DNA of 64,000 nt from Bedellia somnulentella (GCA_963576735.1 OY755177.1:5642001-5706000); one strand, 5' to 3'. Shown: positions 45,414 to 57,564, counted from the stretch's first letter. The notes: generated from the letters alone by a model not told the origin. A program made the numbers and translations.

Positions 45414-48235
45414 TCATGTGCGCGTTGGGTCCTTGTCGTTTAAAACATCTTGAACACTGTAGTAAGATTTCTTTAAAAGCATGGCTTTAATTGCCTTTTT
45501 AAAAGATGCCACAGGCAATTCCAATATGTCAGAAGGAAGTTTATTGAACATTTTCAGGGATAGTCCCATAAAGGAGTTACTTACTTAATTAAGTCTCCAC
45601 TTTGGTACGTTAAGTTTCTCCTTATTCCGAGTGTTAACAGTATGCCTATCACTAACTTTACTAAATTGGCCTATATTCTTTTTGGCATACATTAAATTCT
45701 CAAATATGTATTGGCAAGGGACAGTTAAAATGCCAATATCTTTAAATTTTTCGCGCAACGAATACCTCGACCTTAACATGTAAATAGATCGGATAGCTCG
45801 CTTTTGTAAGACAAAAACTTTATGAACATCAGCCGCTTTACCCCATAATAAAATACCGTACGACATAATACTATGAAAATAACTGAAATAAACAATGCGA
45901 GCTGTTTCTATGTCTGCTATTTCTCTAATCTTACGCACGGCATACGCTGCTGAGCTCAGCCTTTTAGAAAGTGTTAGTATATGGGGTCCCCATTGCAACT
46001 TAGAATCGATTATTATCCCTAGGAATTTTGTCTCTTTCACTAATTCTACTTTTTCACTGTCAATAACAATATTGGCGTCAACTTGCCTAACATTCGGTAA
46101 AGTAAATTTAATACATTTAGTTTTTTTGGCATTCAGAACCAGGTTATTTACAGTAAACCAATGCAATACCAGTGAGATAGCTTTATTTACGTCGTCAAGA
46201 GATGTAGAGGATCTCGCTACATTAAATATTAAAGATGTGTCATCTGCAAACATAACTATCTCAGAATACTTTTGTACCATAAATGGTAAATCATTAATGT
46301 AAATCAGAAACAGTAATGGGCCAAGTATAGAACCTTGAGGAACGCCCATTTCTATTTCCGATCCTTCCGACGTGGTTCCATTAATATCAACCTTTAAAGT
46401 TCTTTTATTAAGATATGATGCCATCAATTTCAGTGCTTGCTCGTCAAAACCGTAATATTTAAGTTTAATCAACGCTATCTCTTTTTTTACACAATCAAAA
46501 GCTTTTGTGAGGTCACAGAATATACCTAACGCATCCCGGGAGTTTTCCCATGAATTAAAAATATGTTTCATTAGTGACACTCCTGCATCTACAGTAGACC
46601 TACCTTTGGTGAAACCATATTGCTCGTCATGGAATATATTATGTTTGTTGAAATAAGAAAGCATTTGGTTGGACATGATTTTCTCAAAAACTTTACTGAG
46701 AACTGGTAAAATAGAAATAGGCCTATAATTGGTAAAGTCCTGACTGTCTCCTGATTTATGTAGTGGGATGAGCCTACTTAACTTCATACAGTCTGGAAAT
46801 TCTCCTATATCTATACATTTATTAAAAACTAGCGTTAAATGGGGAGCGATTATATTTATTATTCTGTTTATGACGAAAACTGACATTCCTGTTATGTCTT
46901 CGGTTTTTTTAAGATTAATGGTTGTAAAATTTTTAATTATATCATTACTGTCAACATACTTGAAAGAAAACTGTGCTGTTGTTTTGGTAACATTTTGTTC
47001 CAACAACTCAAGAGCTTTTTGGGGACATGAATTTAATTTCTCTGTTGTCTGAGTGGGGGTATTTATAAAATGATTTTCAAAAATGTCAGCAATTTGTGAT
47101 CTTGACTGTATCAGATCATTATCTAATAATAAATTGAGATCATGCGGGGACTTTAGTTTTCCAGTTTCACTGTTAATTATTTTCCAGACAGTCTTACTCT
47201 TGTTAGAAGAATTCTTAATTTTATGTTTTATGCATCTAGATTTAGCTTCACCACAAACTTTTTTGAAAATGTTTGAATAATATCTGACATAAATAATAAA
47301 ATCTTGGTTGAAGTTATAGGACTTTTCTCTATAAATGTTATATAGGTGATCTCTACTTATTCTAATTCCAGCGGTGGCCCATTCAGCAAAAGAGCATTTT
47401 GTATTACATAGTATTACCTTAGTTTTAAAGATTTTGTTAAATTCTGTTTTTAGCTCATTGATGAAAGAAAGACAATTCTCTAATGTTTCACTGCTTCTCA
47501 TTGGGGGGCTGATGCTAGACCTAATATTATTTTCAAATAAGCTAAGTTTTTTTTCAGTTATCTGTCTACATACAATTGACTTTTTTTTTTCAATGGTTTA
47601 TTCTAAATTTATGAATTGTCCCTGTGGTCTGAGGTAATGCTATCAAAAAGGAAGTGACCAGAGTAGTCACAATTGCAATAAATATTATCTAAACATGTTG
47701 CAGAGGTCGAGGTAATTCGGGTTGGCTCATTAAATACATTTAGAAGATTAAATGATTGAAAAAATGTTAAGATTCTCTCCTTTACTAGACCCTCACCTAA
47801 TAAATCAACATTGAAATCCCCACAAACTACAACCTCTCTGGAGCTGCGGGAAGCCATCCCCAAAGCATCCTCCATCGCTGCTTCAAAGATGTCATAGTTA
47901 CCTTTGGGTGGGCGATATACACACAAAATTATATACTTGCTCAATTCGATGCATGAGATTTCTACATGTTGTTCAACAGAGAGTCTACAGATGTCTTTTC
48001 TTTCTTTAAATTTAATGTCTACATATAATAGTATCATACTGCCCCCACACATTACGGACTCCCTGTTAAAACAACTGCCCACCATGTAATTCTTTAAACT
48101 AAAGTTCATTTGTTCTGTTTTTAACCAGTGTTCTCAAACAAAGTATTTTAACATTGTACTTATTAACGAATAACTCTAATTCTAATAATTTGCAGGAAAG
48201 GCTCTGTATGTTCTGATGAACTAGTGGAATGTATG
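45414..48235 (-). pseudogene. EEP-type non-LTR retrotransposon (LINE-b), frameshifted
   Basis: On the minus strand the endonuclease begins near 48235 (IPLVHQNIQSL, ELFVNKYN), shifts frame near 48125, then reads VVVCGDFNVDLL, CLDNIYCN and SDH and is lost at 47609. The reverse transcriptase frame, 47501-45585 (638 codons), has YRPISILPVLSKVFEKI, FCDLTKAFDCVKK, GVPQGSILGPLLF and the catalytic FADDT. A last frameshift at about 45580 hides SFMGLSLKMFNKLPSDILEL, which continues to a TGA at 45416-45414. At least three breaks make it non-functional, but the long intact RT frame shows it is not ancient. It is a different lineage from LINE-a. Confidence 0.85.
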
Positions 48236-48449
48236 CCTTTTCCTTTGTCTTACTACCTAGTTTAAAGCTAAATTTGCAGATACATTAGTACTTGTACTAA
48301 TAACTGCATCCAAGTCAGTTGAAATTGTTATGTTATTCAAATTAATAACATTATTGTATACTATATTACTAGCTAGTAACATAGCTAGACGTTTTTTAGA
48401 ATAATCAGGTACTTTCAAGGTACTCTTAGTCATTAAAGCAGAGTAGTAA

Positions 48450-49136
48450 AGGGGAATTTTGGGAAAACGGGAGAAGTTACTCCATTTTTTAAGCTTCCGT
48501 CGCGTGTGCAGCTTTAATGGTTAAACTTACATAGAAATCATGTATGACGGAAATATTCTTCATAAAATTATCTAAAAAAAATCCTCAACAGTTTATGTCT
48601 ATCTTTTACGGTTGACTCACAATGACACGTGTAATTCCTGATAGCTTAGCAGTTCGGAACATTCTGATTATATTTGTTTACTCTTACGTTTGTAAACCTC
48701 TCACTCATCCCTAAATTAAAATAGGTAACATTATTATCTATTCAATAAAAAAAGAATCACAGAAATCGGTAGAGAAACACCGAAATTATACATAAAATAA
48801 GCCAAGCCCGTGACCAAAAACAAAACTTTACTAATTTACATATAACATACTAGATGGCGCCAGTAGTTGCATCCTACATCACGTAATGATTTATTTTTTA
48901 GATTTTTTTAATACTTCATAGCGTTTTATTCCAAAATTTGCTATTAAACGGAAATACTGAACCGTTCATTAAAGCGCATTCAAAATCACCAAACTACACT
49001 GTTTAGGGAGTGCTATAAATTTAATAAATTGAAAACATGGCGCTGAATTTCACAATGATTGAGCAGTGACTGAACAAAGAAACCTCAGATATTTAAAAAA
49101 ACAACGCTACCCGTGCGAAGCTGGGACGATCCACTA
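48450..49136. other. no gene seen; old repeat end
   Basis: AT-rich. The last part, AGATGGCGCCAGTAG near 48853 and GCGAAGCTGGGACGATCCAC near 49117, has the look of an old LINE or Penelope-type repeat, unproven. Confidence 0.35.
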
Positions 49137-49345
49137 GTACAACATATAATCACGACTGTGAACCCATACAAATCCTAGAGCTATTAAATTAATTAATTAA
49201 TTAGAAATACTTCTGCGACTTTCGAAGTGGAGTGGGTAAAAGTTTATAAAATATAGAGGATGTAAAAAGTCCTTACTAATCCAGCACTATCGACCAAATA
49301 ATAACTTAAAAGGTCTCAAAACCCCACCTCGCCTCTTAAAACAAT
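49137..49345 (-). repeat. SINE-A relic
   Basis: TCACGACTGTGAACCC, ATTAGAAATACTTCTGCGAC, TTTCGAAGTGGAGTGGG and a final CGCCTCTTAAAACAATCAC follow the SINE-A order on the minus strand. Confidence 0.4.
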
Positions 49346-49704
49346 CACGGGAAAAAAATGTTAAGATTCTTTACATATAGCTATAAAATTAAAATCTGGT
49401 TCCCGAATCTGCTATACTTCAGTATATTTGCTTGAAAGTTGGACCAAAAATAAAAAAATATGAAACTTTTTCAATATCTGGGGTCATAAGTATCTTATGT
49501 CGTTATTGGAGGATGTTTATGTCTTTCTCGTTTATTCGTTTACTATGCTCTCAGCTATTAATTTCTTTTCAACGTTGAACGGAAAATATTTTAAAATATA
49601 GTATGATTGGTAACTTCGCATTGTTATTCTAAGCCAATCTAAAGAGCGCAAAAAAAGAAAACAAAAAAAATAATGTTTTAATGCAATAAAGTATCCACCA
49701 CCAC

Positions 49705-49887
49705 TTAAAACCCACCACCTAAAATGATTTCAAAACTGGACCCAGCACCGGCTCCAGCACCGCCTTCACCCTCGCCCCCAGCACCGGCTCCACCACCGAG
49801 TTCAAAACCGCCTGCAGCTTCAGCTCCATCGCTGGCTTCACCACCACCCGCACCATCACTCATACTTATGAAATAAGCAGGCACAAA
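49705..49887 (-). pseudogene. glycine-rich peptide gene with damaged signal peptide
   Basis: Reading the minus strand from 49863, an open frame of 52 residues runs MSDGAGGGEASDGAEAAGGF through Gly/Ala/Glu-rich repeats to SSFEIILGGGF and TAA at 49707-49705. Just upstream, ATGAAACTTTG and TGCCTGCTTATTTCA match the signal-peptide coding part of the gene at 52506, but with an internal deletion of about 16 bp and a missing base before ATGAGTGATGG. The signal peptide therefore no longer joins the Gly-rich part in frame. It could be a recently broken duplicate, or a gene whose first exon lies elsewhere. Confidence 0.4.
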
Positions 49888-49962
49888 GTTTCATCTTGAT
49901 ATATTTGGGCTGCCGTTGCTAAATGATGCATATTTTATGTTATCGATGTATAAATGTAACAT

Positions 49963-50320
49963 ATAACATAAACGTTCACGCCGAATATCCCCGAAGGGGT
50001 TGGCAGAGGTACTAATACTTCTGAACATCACGTGACTTTGTCACCTGGTGTTCAGAGTACCCACGTTTTGCATGGACAGTGTACTCACGTGATAGGGGGC
50101 AGAACTATCGCCGTTTTGTACGAATACACTGTCACATGACTAAGTACAACTCAGCCATGTGGGTTTCCTCATGATGTTTTCCCTCACCGTTAACAACCAT
50201 GATAAATTAACCACACATATGTCTTTAGAAAAGAAAAATTGGTGTAAGCCCGACCCAGGATTTGAACACTAGTCGTTTGCACGATAACCGAGTGTTCTAC
50301 CCACTGGGCTATCACGGTTG
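49963..50320 (-). repeat. SINE-B copy, full length
   Basis: Minus strand, tail TAACATATAACATAAACG at the low end, tRNA-like head ending at CACGGTTGT. Little diverged from the copies at 26308 and 5925. Confidence 0.85.
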
Positions 50321-50597
50321 TACATATTGTATAAATTTGTTCATATGTTTTCTTGAAATTATCCATGTATTGTTAGTTAAACACTTGTATAAATTAAAAA
50401 TAAAAAGTAAATCCTATATTAATCCGAATAAAGCCTTGATTATCGCATTCTTGTAGGTCAAAAATTTCGTTTTGTTAGGGTTTATAAAATAAAAATCATG
50501 AAAATAGGGTTTATAAATAGTAACTCTCGAAATATTACTAGTCATAACGGGACAAGAACTCAGTAAAAAAAAAAAGATTTTCGATCGCTGCCTACTA

Positions 50598-51345
50598 CAT
50601 ACATACATATACTCACGCCATTAGTTCCCATTGGGGTAGGCAGAGACTATCGATTTCCACTTCGTACGATCCTCTAGCTTCGTTTACATCCATCAATATT
50701 GTCATACATACTCTTTTATTCTTCATAATTCGGATGCCTGCCTTTTTGAGCACACTTTCAATTTGGTCCAAGTGTGTTCTACTAACATAACCATCCACAG
50801 TAGCTCTATAGATCCCTTTTACCATTTTTTTATCATCCATCCTCCTATGTGCCCAAACCATCTCAACATTTCTTTTTCTATCTTTCTTACAATGTCATCT
50901 ATCACACCACACTTTTCACGATTAACACTATTTCTCACTCGATCACATAATCTAACATTACAAATTTTTCTGAGGGACCTCATCTCTACTGCATTCACTC
51001 TGCTCTCATGCTTCTTCTGCCACGCCCAACATTCGCTTCCATACTTAAGCGAAGGAACAAGAACAGCACCATGCACAGCTATTCGAGCCTTTTCAGACAC
51101 AGATTGACTGGTCATTAGGCTACTCATTGCTCCATTTACCGCATCACCCTTTTTCACTCTTCTTTCAATGTCTCGTCATCACATTTTCCATCCCTCGTAA
51201 ATAAACTTCCCAGTTATACAAACGTCTTCACCTGTTCCACATTCTTACCATCAATCGCAATAACGCATTCTGTCAGTGAGTGACACAGTGTCACATCTTC
51301 CTGGTCCGCTCTACATTTAGATCTGGTCTCACCGGGTCGTAAAAT
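50598..51345 (-). pseudogene. LINE-X, 3' part only
   Basis: A 5'-truncated LINE. On the minus strand it runs from ILRPGETRSKCRADQED and VIAIDGKNVEQVKTFV, then (after breaks) through VLVPSLKYGSECWAWQKKHE and MLRWFGHIGG to HLDQIESVLKKAGIRIMKN and CTCTGCCTACCCCAATGGGA, GGCGTGAGTATATGTATG. The YGSECWA...WFGH order is the C-terminal domain of RTE-like LINEs. Its 3' end is shared in form with SINE-A and SINE-B. It is inserted into, or joined to, the LINE at 51346-52500. Confidence 0.7.
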
Positions 51346-52500
51346 GACTGAAAGTAATCTGCAAACTTGTTTCTTTTTGGATTTTATAATTGTCCAGAAG
51401 AATTTCGGGTCTCTACTAAGATTAGTTTCAATGCGACTATGATATTGGTTATAAGCAACAGATATTTTTCTTTTCAGGGCACTACGGCAATTAGAAAAAT
51501 TGATATAATCATCTTCTGATTTGCTTTCCTTGCCCTTTTTATGATGCTTCGCTTTCTCTTTTAAGTCACGTATGATATCTGCATAAAACCATTCGGGATA
51601 TATCTGATTTCCATTTGTATCCAGGCTTTTCCTGGGAGTATTACGGTCAATTATGTTATTTACCTCTCTGTAAAAATATTCCAGGGCTTCCTCCACCTTG
51701 GTTATGGTGTATAGAGTACCCCAATCAAATTCTGCAAAATCCGCGTAAAGTTGTTGGAAGTTACATTTCCTGAAGGTCCATCGCGGTATTGCAAGTAGCT
51801 GTAATTTATGATCGGCCGGCCGCTTAGTCGTTGAAGCTGTATGAGAAACTGTCGCTAGATTTCTTCGACTGTGCTTTCCCTTTGGAATAGTTTCTATTAA
51901 GGGGGGGGGGGGTGAGGTTTGTCAATTGGCACCAAGTGCATATTAGAGGCAGACACCACTGTATTTGATGGTTTCCCATCGCAAAGTAAAAAAATAATGA
52001 ATACGAGATCTAGTTGTCTGCTATTACAGTTTGGTGCATTGTTTATTTGATTAAACTCTCCATATGCTACGAAAAATTCAAAATAATTATTTACATCTGC
52101 TGCAGCTGAGTGCAGGTTGAAATCGCCAATAACTAAAATCTTTTTAAACTTTATACATAGCTGCTCCACAATTCCAAACATATTTAAATATATATAGTAC
52201 ACGAGAAAACAAACAAATGCCTATGTTTCGAGTATACAGAGGCACACACAATTTCGAATAACGAATTATTTAAGTCTACAGTTATTGGTACTTGTTTAAG
52301 TTCGTTACTAGGTCATGCTGCAATCATTACCCCACCCTGCTTGCGCCCATCTGTTCTATCACATATGTACACTGAAAAACCCTTATTAAACATTTCTGTA
52401 TCATTGATAGTCTCGTTGCAGCCTGTTTCTGTAATGGCTAAGAGATCACATTCCGAAGCTGCAATGCCTTGTTGAAAGTAGTAACGACAGCCAAAACCTG
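51346..52500 (-). pseudogene. EEP-type non-LTR retrotransposon (LINE-c), 5' part
   Basis: Minus strand: YYFQQGIAASECDLLAITET and DGRKQGGVMIA (nuclease start, to 52313), ILVIGDFNLHSAAAD (GDFN motif), QLDLVF, then a linker with VEEALEYFYREVNNIIDRNT and SLSRDPKFFWTIIKSKKKQ up to 51346. Several frameshifts and a 12-base G run (51901-51912) interrupt it. The reverse transcriptase itself is absent. Confidence 0.65.
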
Positions 52501-52505
52501 TCAAG

Positions 52506-52634
52506 ATGAAACTTTGGGTGGTTTTTATTACTTTGTGCCGGCTTATTTTACAAGTGATGAGTGATGGCGGTGGCGGAGGCAATGCTGGAGGCAATGCTTT
52601 GTTCACGGCTGTAGTAGTAAAGCCAGTGATATAG
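52506..52634 (+). CDS. small glycine-rich secreted peptide
   Basis: A 42-residue ORF starts MKLWVVFITLCRLILQVMSD and continues with five glycines and NAGGNA. The first 18-20 residues look like a signal peptide, giving a very short Gly-rich mature part. Downstream in other frames are further short coding-like triplets, so the natural reading frame may be longer and broken. A related sequence on the opposite strand at 49705-49887 shares the start (ATGAAACTTT), the TTGTGCC-GGCTTATTT segment and ATGAGTGATGG. Similarity in both signal and Gly-rich parts supports a real small gene family. A 5'-truncated non-LTR element abuts it on the low side. Function unknown. Confidence 0.4.
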   Translation: MKLWVVFITLCRLILQVMSDGGGGGNAGGNALFTAVVVKPVI

Positions 52635-53469
52635 GCGAACTCGTAGCCGACAGACCCCCCCAATATGATAGTATCGCAGCTGCAATCTAGGCCGGTGCTG
52701 GTGATAGCGCCGAAGGAAATTGACCTTCTTATTGCTTCATTTATTTACACATAGAATGCTGAAGACACTTACCGCCCTGCCGCCGTCTAGATTTAATAAA
52801 GGTAAAACGTCATGGTATATGTAATATATTTGCATGCCCCAATCAGTCAATTGGAATATCTAAATCACAATATATACAAAATTGTATCAATACCCAAATT
52901 TAACGGTGTCTTTCAAGAAACCTCCAATTAACACTTGGACATATTCGCACTAACAACTAAGGTGTTTTTTAGAAATAAATATAATGGTAGGCGCGTTTTT
53001 ACTTTAATTGAACCATCCATGTTCCTTATCTCATCCAAGTGTCATAATTTGTAAGTGTCGGTTAATATCTTATGAAGGTAAAATTTTGCCATTATAAATT
53101 TATTATAAATAAAGAATTATGTTTGAATAGTAGTGTTTTTGTTAACCTCATTTTGTTAAGATTGCAAAACAGGCTAACAGTGGTTATCCAAAATATGAAT
53201 TAGTATCTATTCGGAAGACGAAACACCGTCTGGTTATAATGTGAGGTAAGGTAAGTAAGGGTGTTATCTAGGCAGAAAACTTTATATTATATTTATAATT
53301 TGTGTTTTGCATTACTCTCATAACTGTTTTAAAATGAAATGGACAATATTGCAAATTCTTTACATTGTTTATTTATGATTAAAATAAAAATAAAAAGTTC
53401 TTGATGCTTTATGTACATAAATTTTAATTCTGAAGGTAATATTTTTAAGAATTTCTCAAGCTAAGTATA
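52635..53469. other. no gene seen
   Basis: AT-rich sequence between the glycine-rich peptide gene and the mariner element, without ORF or recognised repeat. Confidence 0.5.
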
Positions 53470-54488
53470 CGAGGGGCATGCCAAAAGAAACTAGATACTC
53501 AAAAATTATAAAATTTATTCTTTATTACAAGTATCGATCTTTTCAAAGTATTCACCCTGAGCACGTATACACTTTTCCGTAAATCAGAACCAATTGGAAA
53601 ATACCTGTGATCAATCTTCTTTAGAAATCTCGAAATTATAGGCAACCAGCGCATCTACTTTGCTTTCAAACCTCTTCCCCTTTAGTCTTTCTTTGGTTTT
53701 TGGAAACAAGTAAAAATCACAAGGCGCTAGGTCAGGGGAATATGGCGGGTGAGGGAGAATTGACACATTTTTCGAGTTGAAAAAGTCTAGTGTTCTGGCA
53801 GACGTGTGCGACGCCGCATTGTCGTGGTGCCAGAGAAGGTGCCGGATTCCTGACTGCGGTCGCTTGTCACACCAAGCTGATATTACTGCTGGAACACAAA
53901 CTGTCACATATCATTTGGAGTTCACCTTTCTTTCATTCTCTAGCACAACAGTAGCAATATGACCCGTTTAGCAGAAAAACGAGGCGACCATTTTTTTCTG
54001 TGTGTGTTATGGTTTGCATTGCTGCTGATCCAATTCCTAGTTCTCGCTCTAGCTCTATAATGTTTTTCGACTGCACGAACGTTTTCTCGCGTGACCGCGG
54101 TTGGCTGCCGCCGTCCTGTCTTCGCTTCACATTCGAGACATCGCCGTCCTCTTTTAAAATTAGCAAACAATTGAATACTGTTGCTCGGGAACAAGCAGAC
54201 TCACCAAAAGTAGAAGCCAAAAGTTCAAAACATTCTTGAGGCTTTAAACCTTTTTTAAAGTCATAATAAATCATAACGCAAAAATCACGTCGACTGAGCT
54301 CCATTGTTGCAAGTGAATTCCCGCCAGATTCTCGGAAAAATTATGCTCATTTAAATAAAAAATAAATATAAGAAGTTATTTCTATATTCATATGTCAATA
54401 AAAACCAGCCTATAAGATGGTGTATAATAGCTTGCCAGTGTCAATTTATTGAGAAAAGAGTATCTAACTTCTATTGGCATGCCCCTCG
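53470..54488 (-). mobile_element. mariner transposon, internally deleted
   Basis: CGAGGGGCATGCCAAAAGAA at 53470 and its inverse (one or two mismatches) at 54488, each followed outward by TA, are mariner ends with TA target duplication. At 1019 bp it is shorter than the usual 1.3 kb. The flanking sequence holds no gene. Confidence 0.85.
53611..54304 (-). pseudogene. mariner transposase, deleted and frameshifted
   Basis: The N-terminal helix-turn-helix part starts MELSRRDFCVMIYYDFKKGL at 54304, with a frame shift after about 75 residues. The middle third, which would hold the first catalytic Asp, is missing. The C-terminal part keeps WHHDNAASHTSARTLDFF and PPYSPDLAPCDFYLFP: the second and third catalytic Asp with 34 residues between them, the D34D signature of mariner. 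It cannot be active. No host use is suggested. Confidence 0.85.
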
Positions 54489-54855
54489 TACGTACAAATT
54501 ATAAGTTGGTAAACAGTCGGGCATACTGGTCAGTTTATCTTTGCTGTTCCCACAGAGGGAATGGAGGGATTAATACCTACTGATGCTAGGTAGGCCCCAT
54601 GTTTGCTATCAATCACATCACAGACCGGAATTCTACTCTGATCAACCAAACCGATCAAATGGTTCAAACTCTATGCGGTATGTCCACGGCTGGAGAAAGC
54701 GTGCAGGATTTGCAAATTTTTGGTACTACCAGTGACCGGTGGTGCAACTAAAATTTAACACCCTTGAAAAAGGAAACACAACCGAATGAAAAAACTCAAT
54801 ATAAACTAAATTAATTGGATATTCTCTTCCTGAATTTCCCATCAATATCATCATC

Positions 54856-55109
54856 ACAGCAGTGGGGAGAACACCGCTTCTTGCAGACGACTAGTGTTCT
54901 AATCCCGGATCGGGTCTATGCCACCAATTTGTCTTTTCTAAAGTCATATGCGTGGTTAATTTATCATGGTTGTTAACGGTGAGGGAAAACATCGTGAGGA
55001 AACCCACATGGCTGAGTTGTACTTAGTCATGTGACAGTGTAATCGTACAAAACGGCGATAGGTCTGCCTCCTATCACGTGAGTACACTGTCCAAGCAAAA
55101 CGTGGGTAC
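54856..55109 (+). repeat. SINE-B cut by the errantivirus insertion
   Basis: SINE-B from its tRNA-like head to AAAACGTGGGTAC; the remaining third is absent because the LTR starts at 55110. GTAC at 55106-55109 is the likely 4-bp target duplication. Confidence 0.8.
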
Positions 55110-55438
55110 TGTTTGACGGCCGCCCCTGTTTGTCTTTTTAAAAAAAACTCACAAATACGCCTAAACTATTTATTACCAAAAAATACACTTTTATAAACTA
55201 CACTTCAAATTAAGAAGAACAATTAATTATGAATAACACCGATCTCTATTATTTAAATATGCTCAATATGAAAAGATGAGCGCTACGCGCGAGGTCCAGA
55301 ATCTAACTGATGAAAAAGAAATAATTAATTAATAATGTAAACTACAATGAGCCAAAACTGCAGTGATGCACTTTCAACATGGGAAAAGTACTGTATGCTA
55401 ATGTCAGCTTTAATACCATAGAAATAAAGGTTATAACA
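55110..55438 (-). repeat. 3' LTR of the errantivirus
   Basis: On the minus strand it begins TGTTATAACC right after the polypurine tract and ends CCGTCAAACA (329 bp, TG...CA). It holds a polyadenylation signal AATAAA (55174-55169) and an initiator-like TCAGTT (55310-55305). Confidence 0.75.
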
Positions 55439-55452
55439 GCTCCCCCTTTTTG
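55439..55452 (-). promoter_or_regulatory. polypurine tract
   Basis: AAAAAGGGGGAGC on the minus strand touches the LTR start. In retroelements this tract primes plus-strand DNA synthesis. Confidence 0.75.
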
Positions 55453-55594
55453 ACGAAGCATTATCCCTAAAAGGGTAAGTGAAGTCTATAAAACAAAGTG
55501 ATAGTTAATAACGCTATAAATATTAGAAATCGGTTAACATTATACTACCACATGAAATGAAATAAAACTTATAATAATATGAAAATATAAGTGC

Positions 55595-57564
55595 TTAAAA
55601 ATTACTTAAATTTCTATGTGATTTTACACAAAGGTTGGGCATCGATTTAGCAGGGTGTTCGATGCTACCATTTAATGACAAATCTGATAATTCGGAAAGT
55701 TCAATTGAATTCTTAAACTTAGGTGTTTGATTCTTATGATTGTAACATTGGTTATAAATTTGCACACAACAGCCTGTACTTGAATTAGCGTAATAACATT
55801 TAAAGAATTTATACAAGAAATACAAGAAATAAAGAAATATAATAACAAGAGTTACATAGGTTGCTGTTGAATAGTAAGAACCATATTTCACAATATGCGA
55901 TTGTTGTTCGGCATTATTAATATTGTTTTCTAAGTCATTTAATTTATGAGATGCATATCTTAAAGATTCAAGGTCTATGTTATTTAGTCTATTTGGTGAT
56001 AACATTGGTAAACTATGATTTAATACATCTTCCTTACAACAGTCGTCGTTTATAATATCGAAATCAATTTGTAACTGACTGCCCATTGAAAATGTGGTAA
56101 TGCTTGAAGGTATAAGTTGTATAGTGTTAGTGCAAGAGAGGTTTGTCAAGATCGTACTAAGTGGCGATCGATAGTCTCTGCCTACCCCAATGGGAATAAT
56201 GGGCGTGAGTATAAGTAAGTAAGTAAGTAAGTGTTAGAATAACCAATACAATTATCTGTAAGTTACGCCTGTGCCAGAGACAGTAAAATCTTTTAAGTTT
56301 TCGTTACATTTTACTGTCAATTTCCTCTTATTGGATTGAACATATATCCATCTATTGTTACTCAGTTTTTGCCAAATATCTATCTCACCATATAATAGTT
56401 TGTAATCACATTCGGCTGGTAATTTAAATACAACTTCACTAATTAATTTCGTCTCGCAGGACGGATTGTTTATACATGATAAAATAGAAACTGGTGGACA
56501 GATAGAATAAACATTGTTTATAGATTTACAATCTTGCATGTTTTGCAATATAGCATAATTCAACTTGTCGTCTGTTATCGCAATATAATGTGTTGTCGGA
56601 TGAATCATCGCGAAAGAATGAGGTATGTTTTCGTTATGTGGAGTAGGCAGAGGTATAATCTTATACAGAGAATATTTAACTGGTGTTACTAAAGGAATAC
56701 TTAGAATAAAAACTAATTTATTTTTATAAACGTATGAGGTTCAGAAACATCAGTTATAATGTGAATATTTTCTATATTTAAGGAAACTGGAAAATTAACT
56801 CTTTTATTTAAAGAATTACTTACGTTTAATAATTCTTTCAGTAAGCTATTGGGACTTATTATAGAAGGGTGTAAAATATTTAACTTAGAGAATAAGATGC
56901 TATTTAAAATGGTATCAAGTAAATTAGAAATACTAAGCAGAGAGCTTTCAATCATGTTACAAAATAATTGATCATCTATTCTACTTATATTACTTATAAT
57001 ATCGTTGAAACGTTCTATTTGCTCGTTTAATATGATTTCGTTCTGATCTAATTTATAAATTGTGTTATTAAATGAAGTTAAAGTTGATTTGACTACATGG
57101 ACATTGTCCTTGAGTAGATTAAATATTTCAGCTTCGTTATGCTGAGAGGATTCGATAGCTGCGTCGTATTTACGCGCATCGTCGGCATCTAATGTTCCGA
57201 AAAAGAATTTTAATATTTCGCCACCGAATTCTAGTGATCTTTTCACCTTGTCCGGTTTGTTACTTGAAATAATATGTGATAAAGATTCTAATTTTAATAA
57301 ACTTGATTCATATAATACTTTAATGGGACTTAAAATCTCATTGCAATTAAGAATGTCATATGGTAATTTCGAACAAAAGTTTGACGTTTTACTTATCATA
57401 TTATCTAATCGTAACATGAAAGGATCGAGCTTAATAATATTAACATGTGTTATAACTTTCATTTGATCATTATAGAAATAAATGTTCTTTACTGGATCGA
57501 AGTAAAGTCCGGGACTATGAACTATAGGAGTTATCTCTGAATCGGAGATAACGTAATACGGCAT
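55595..57564 (-). pseudogene. errantivirus env, broken
   Basis: Three open pieces on the minus strand. The first (57564-56713) contains the furin-type site KVKR followed by the conserved fusion-peptide region SLEFGGEILKFFFGTLDADD, as in baculovirus-F-like insect envelope proteins. A 1-base shift ends it. The second (56608-56252) continues the ectodomain with CSINNVY-type Cys-rich segments. A LINE-X tail lies between it and the third (56149-55595), which holds the transmembrane segment (YVTLVIIFLYFLYFLYKFF). A splice acceptor (TTTTAATTTCAG) sits immediately before the start, as expected for a spliced env mRNA. In this family env is a class-I-like fusion glycoprotein; this copy cannot make one. 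Confidence 0.85.
56143..56232 (+). repeat. LINE-X 3' tail inserted in env
   Basis: GATAGTCTCTGCCTACCCCA, ATGGGAATAATGGGCGTGAG and five AAGT units. It is a 5'-truncated copy of the last 80 bp of LINE-X. Confidence 0.7.

Noticed and set aside
45895..47637. Several plus-strand frames of 60-135 codons
   Set aside because: All are shadows of the LINE-b reverse transcriptase on the other strand.
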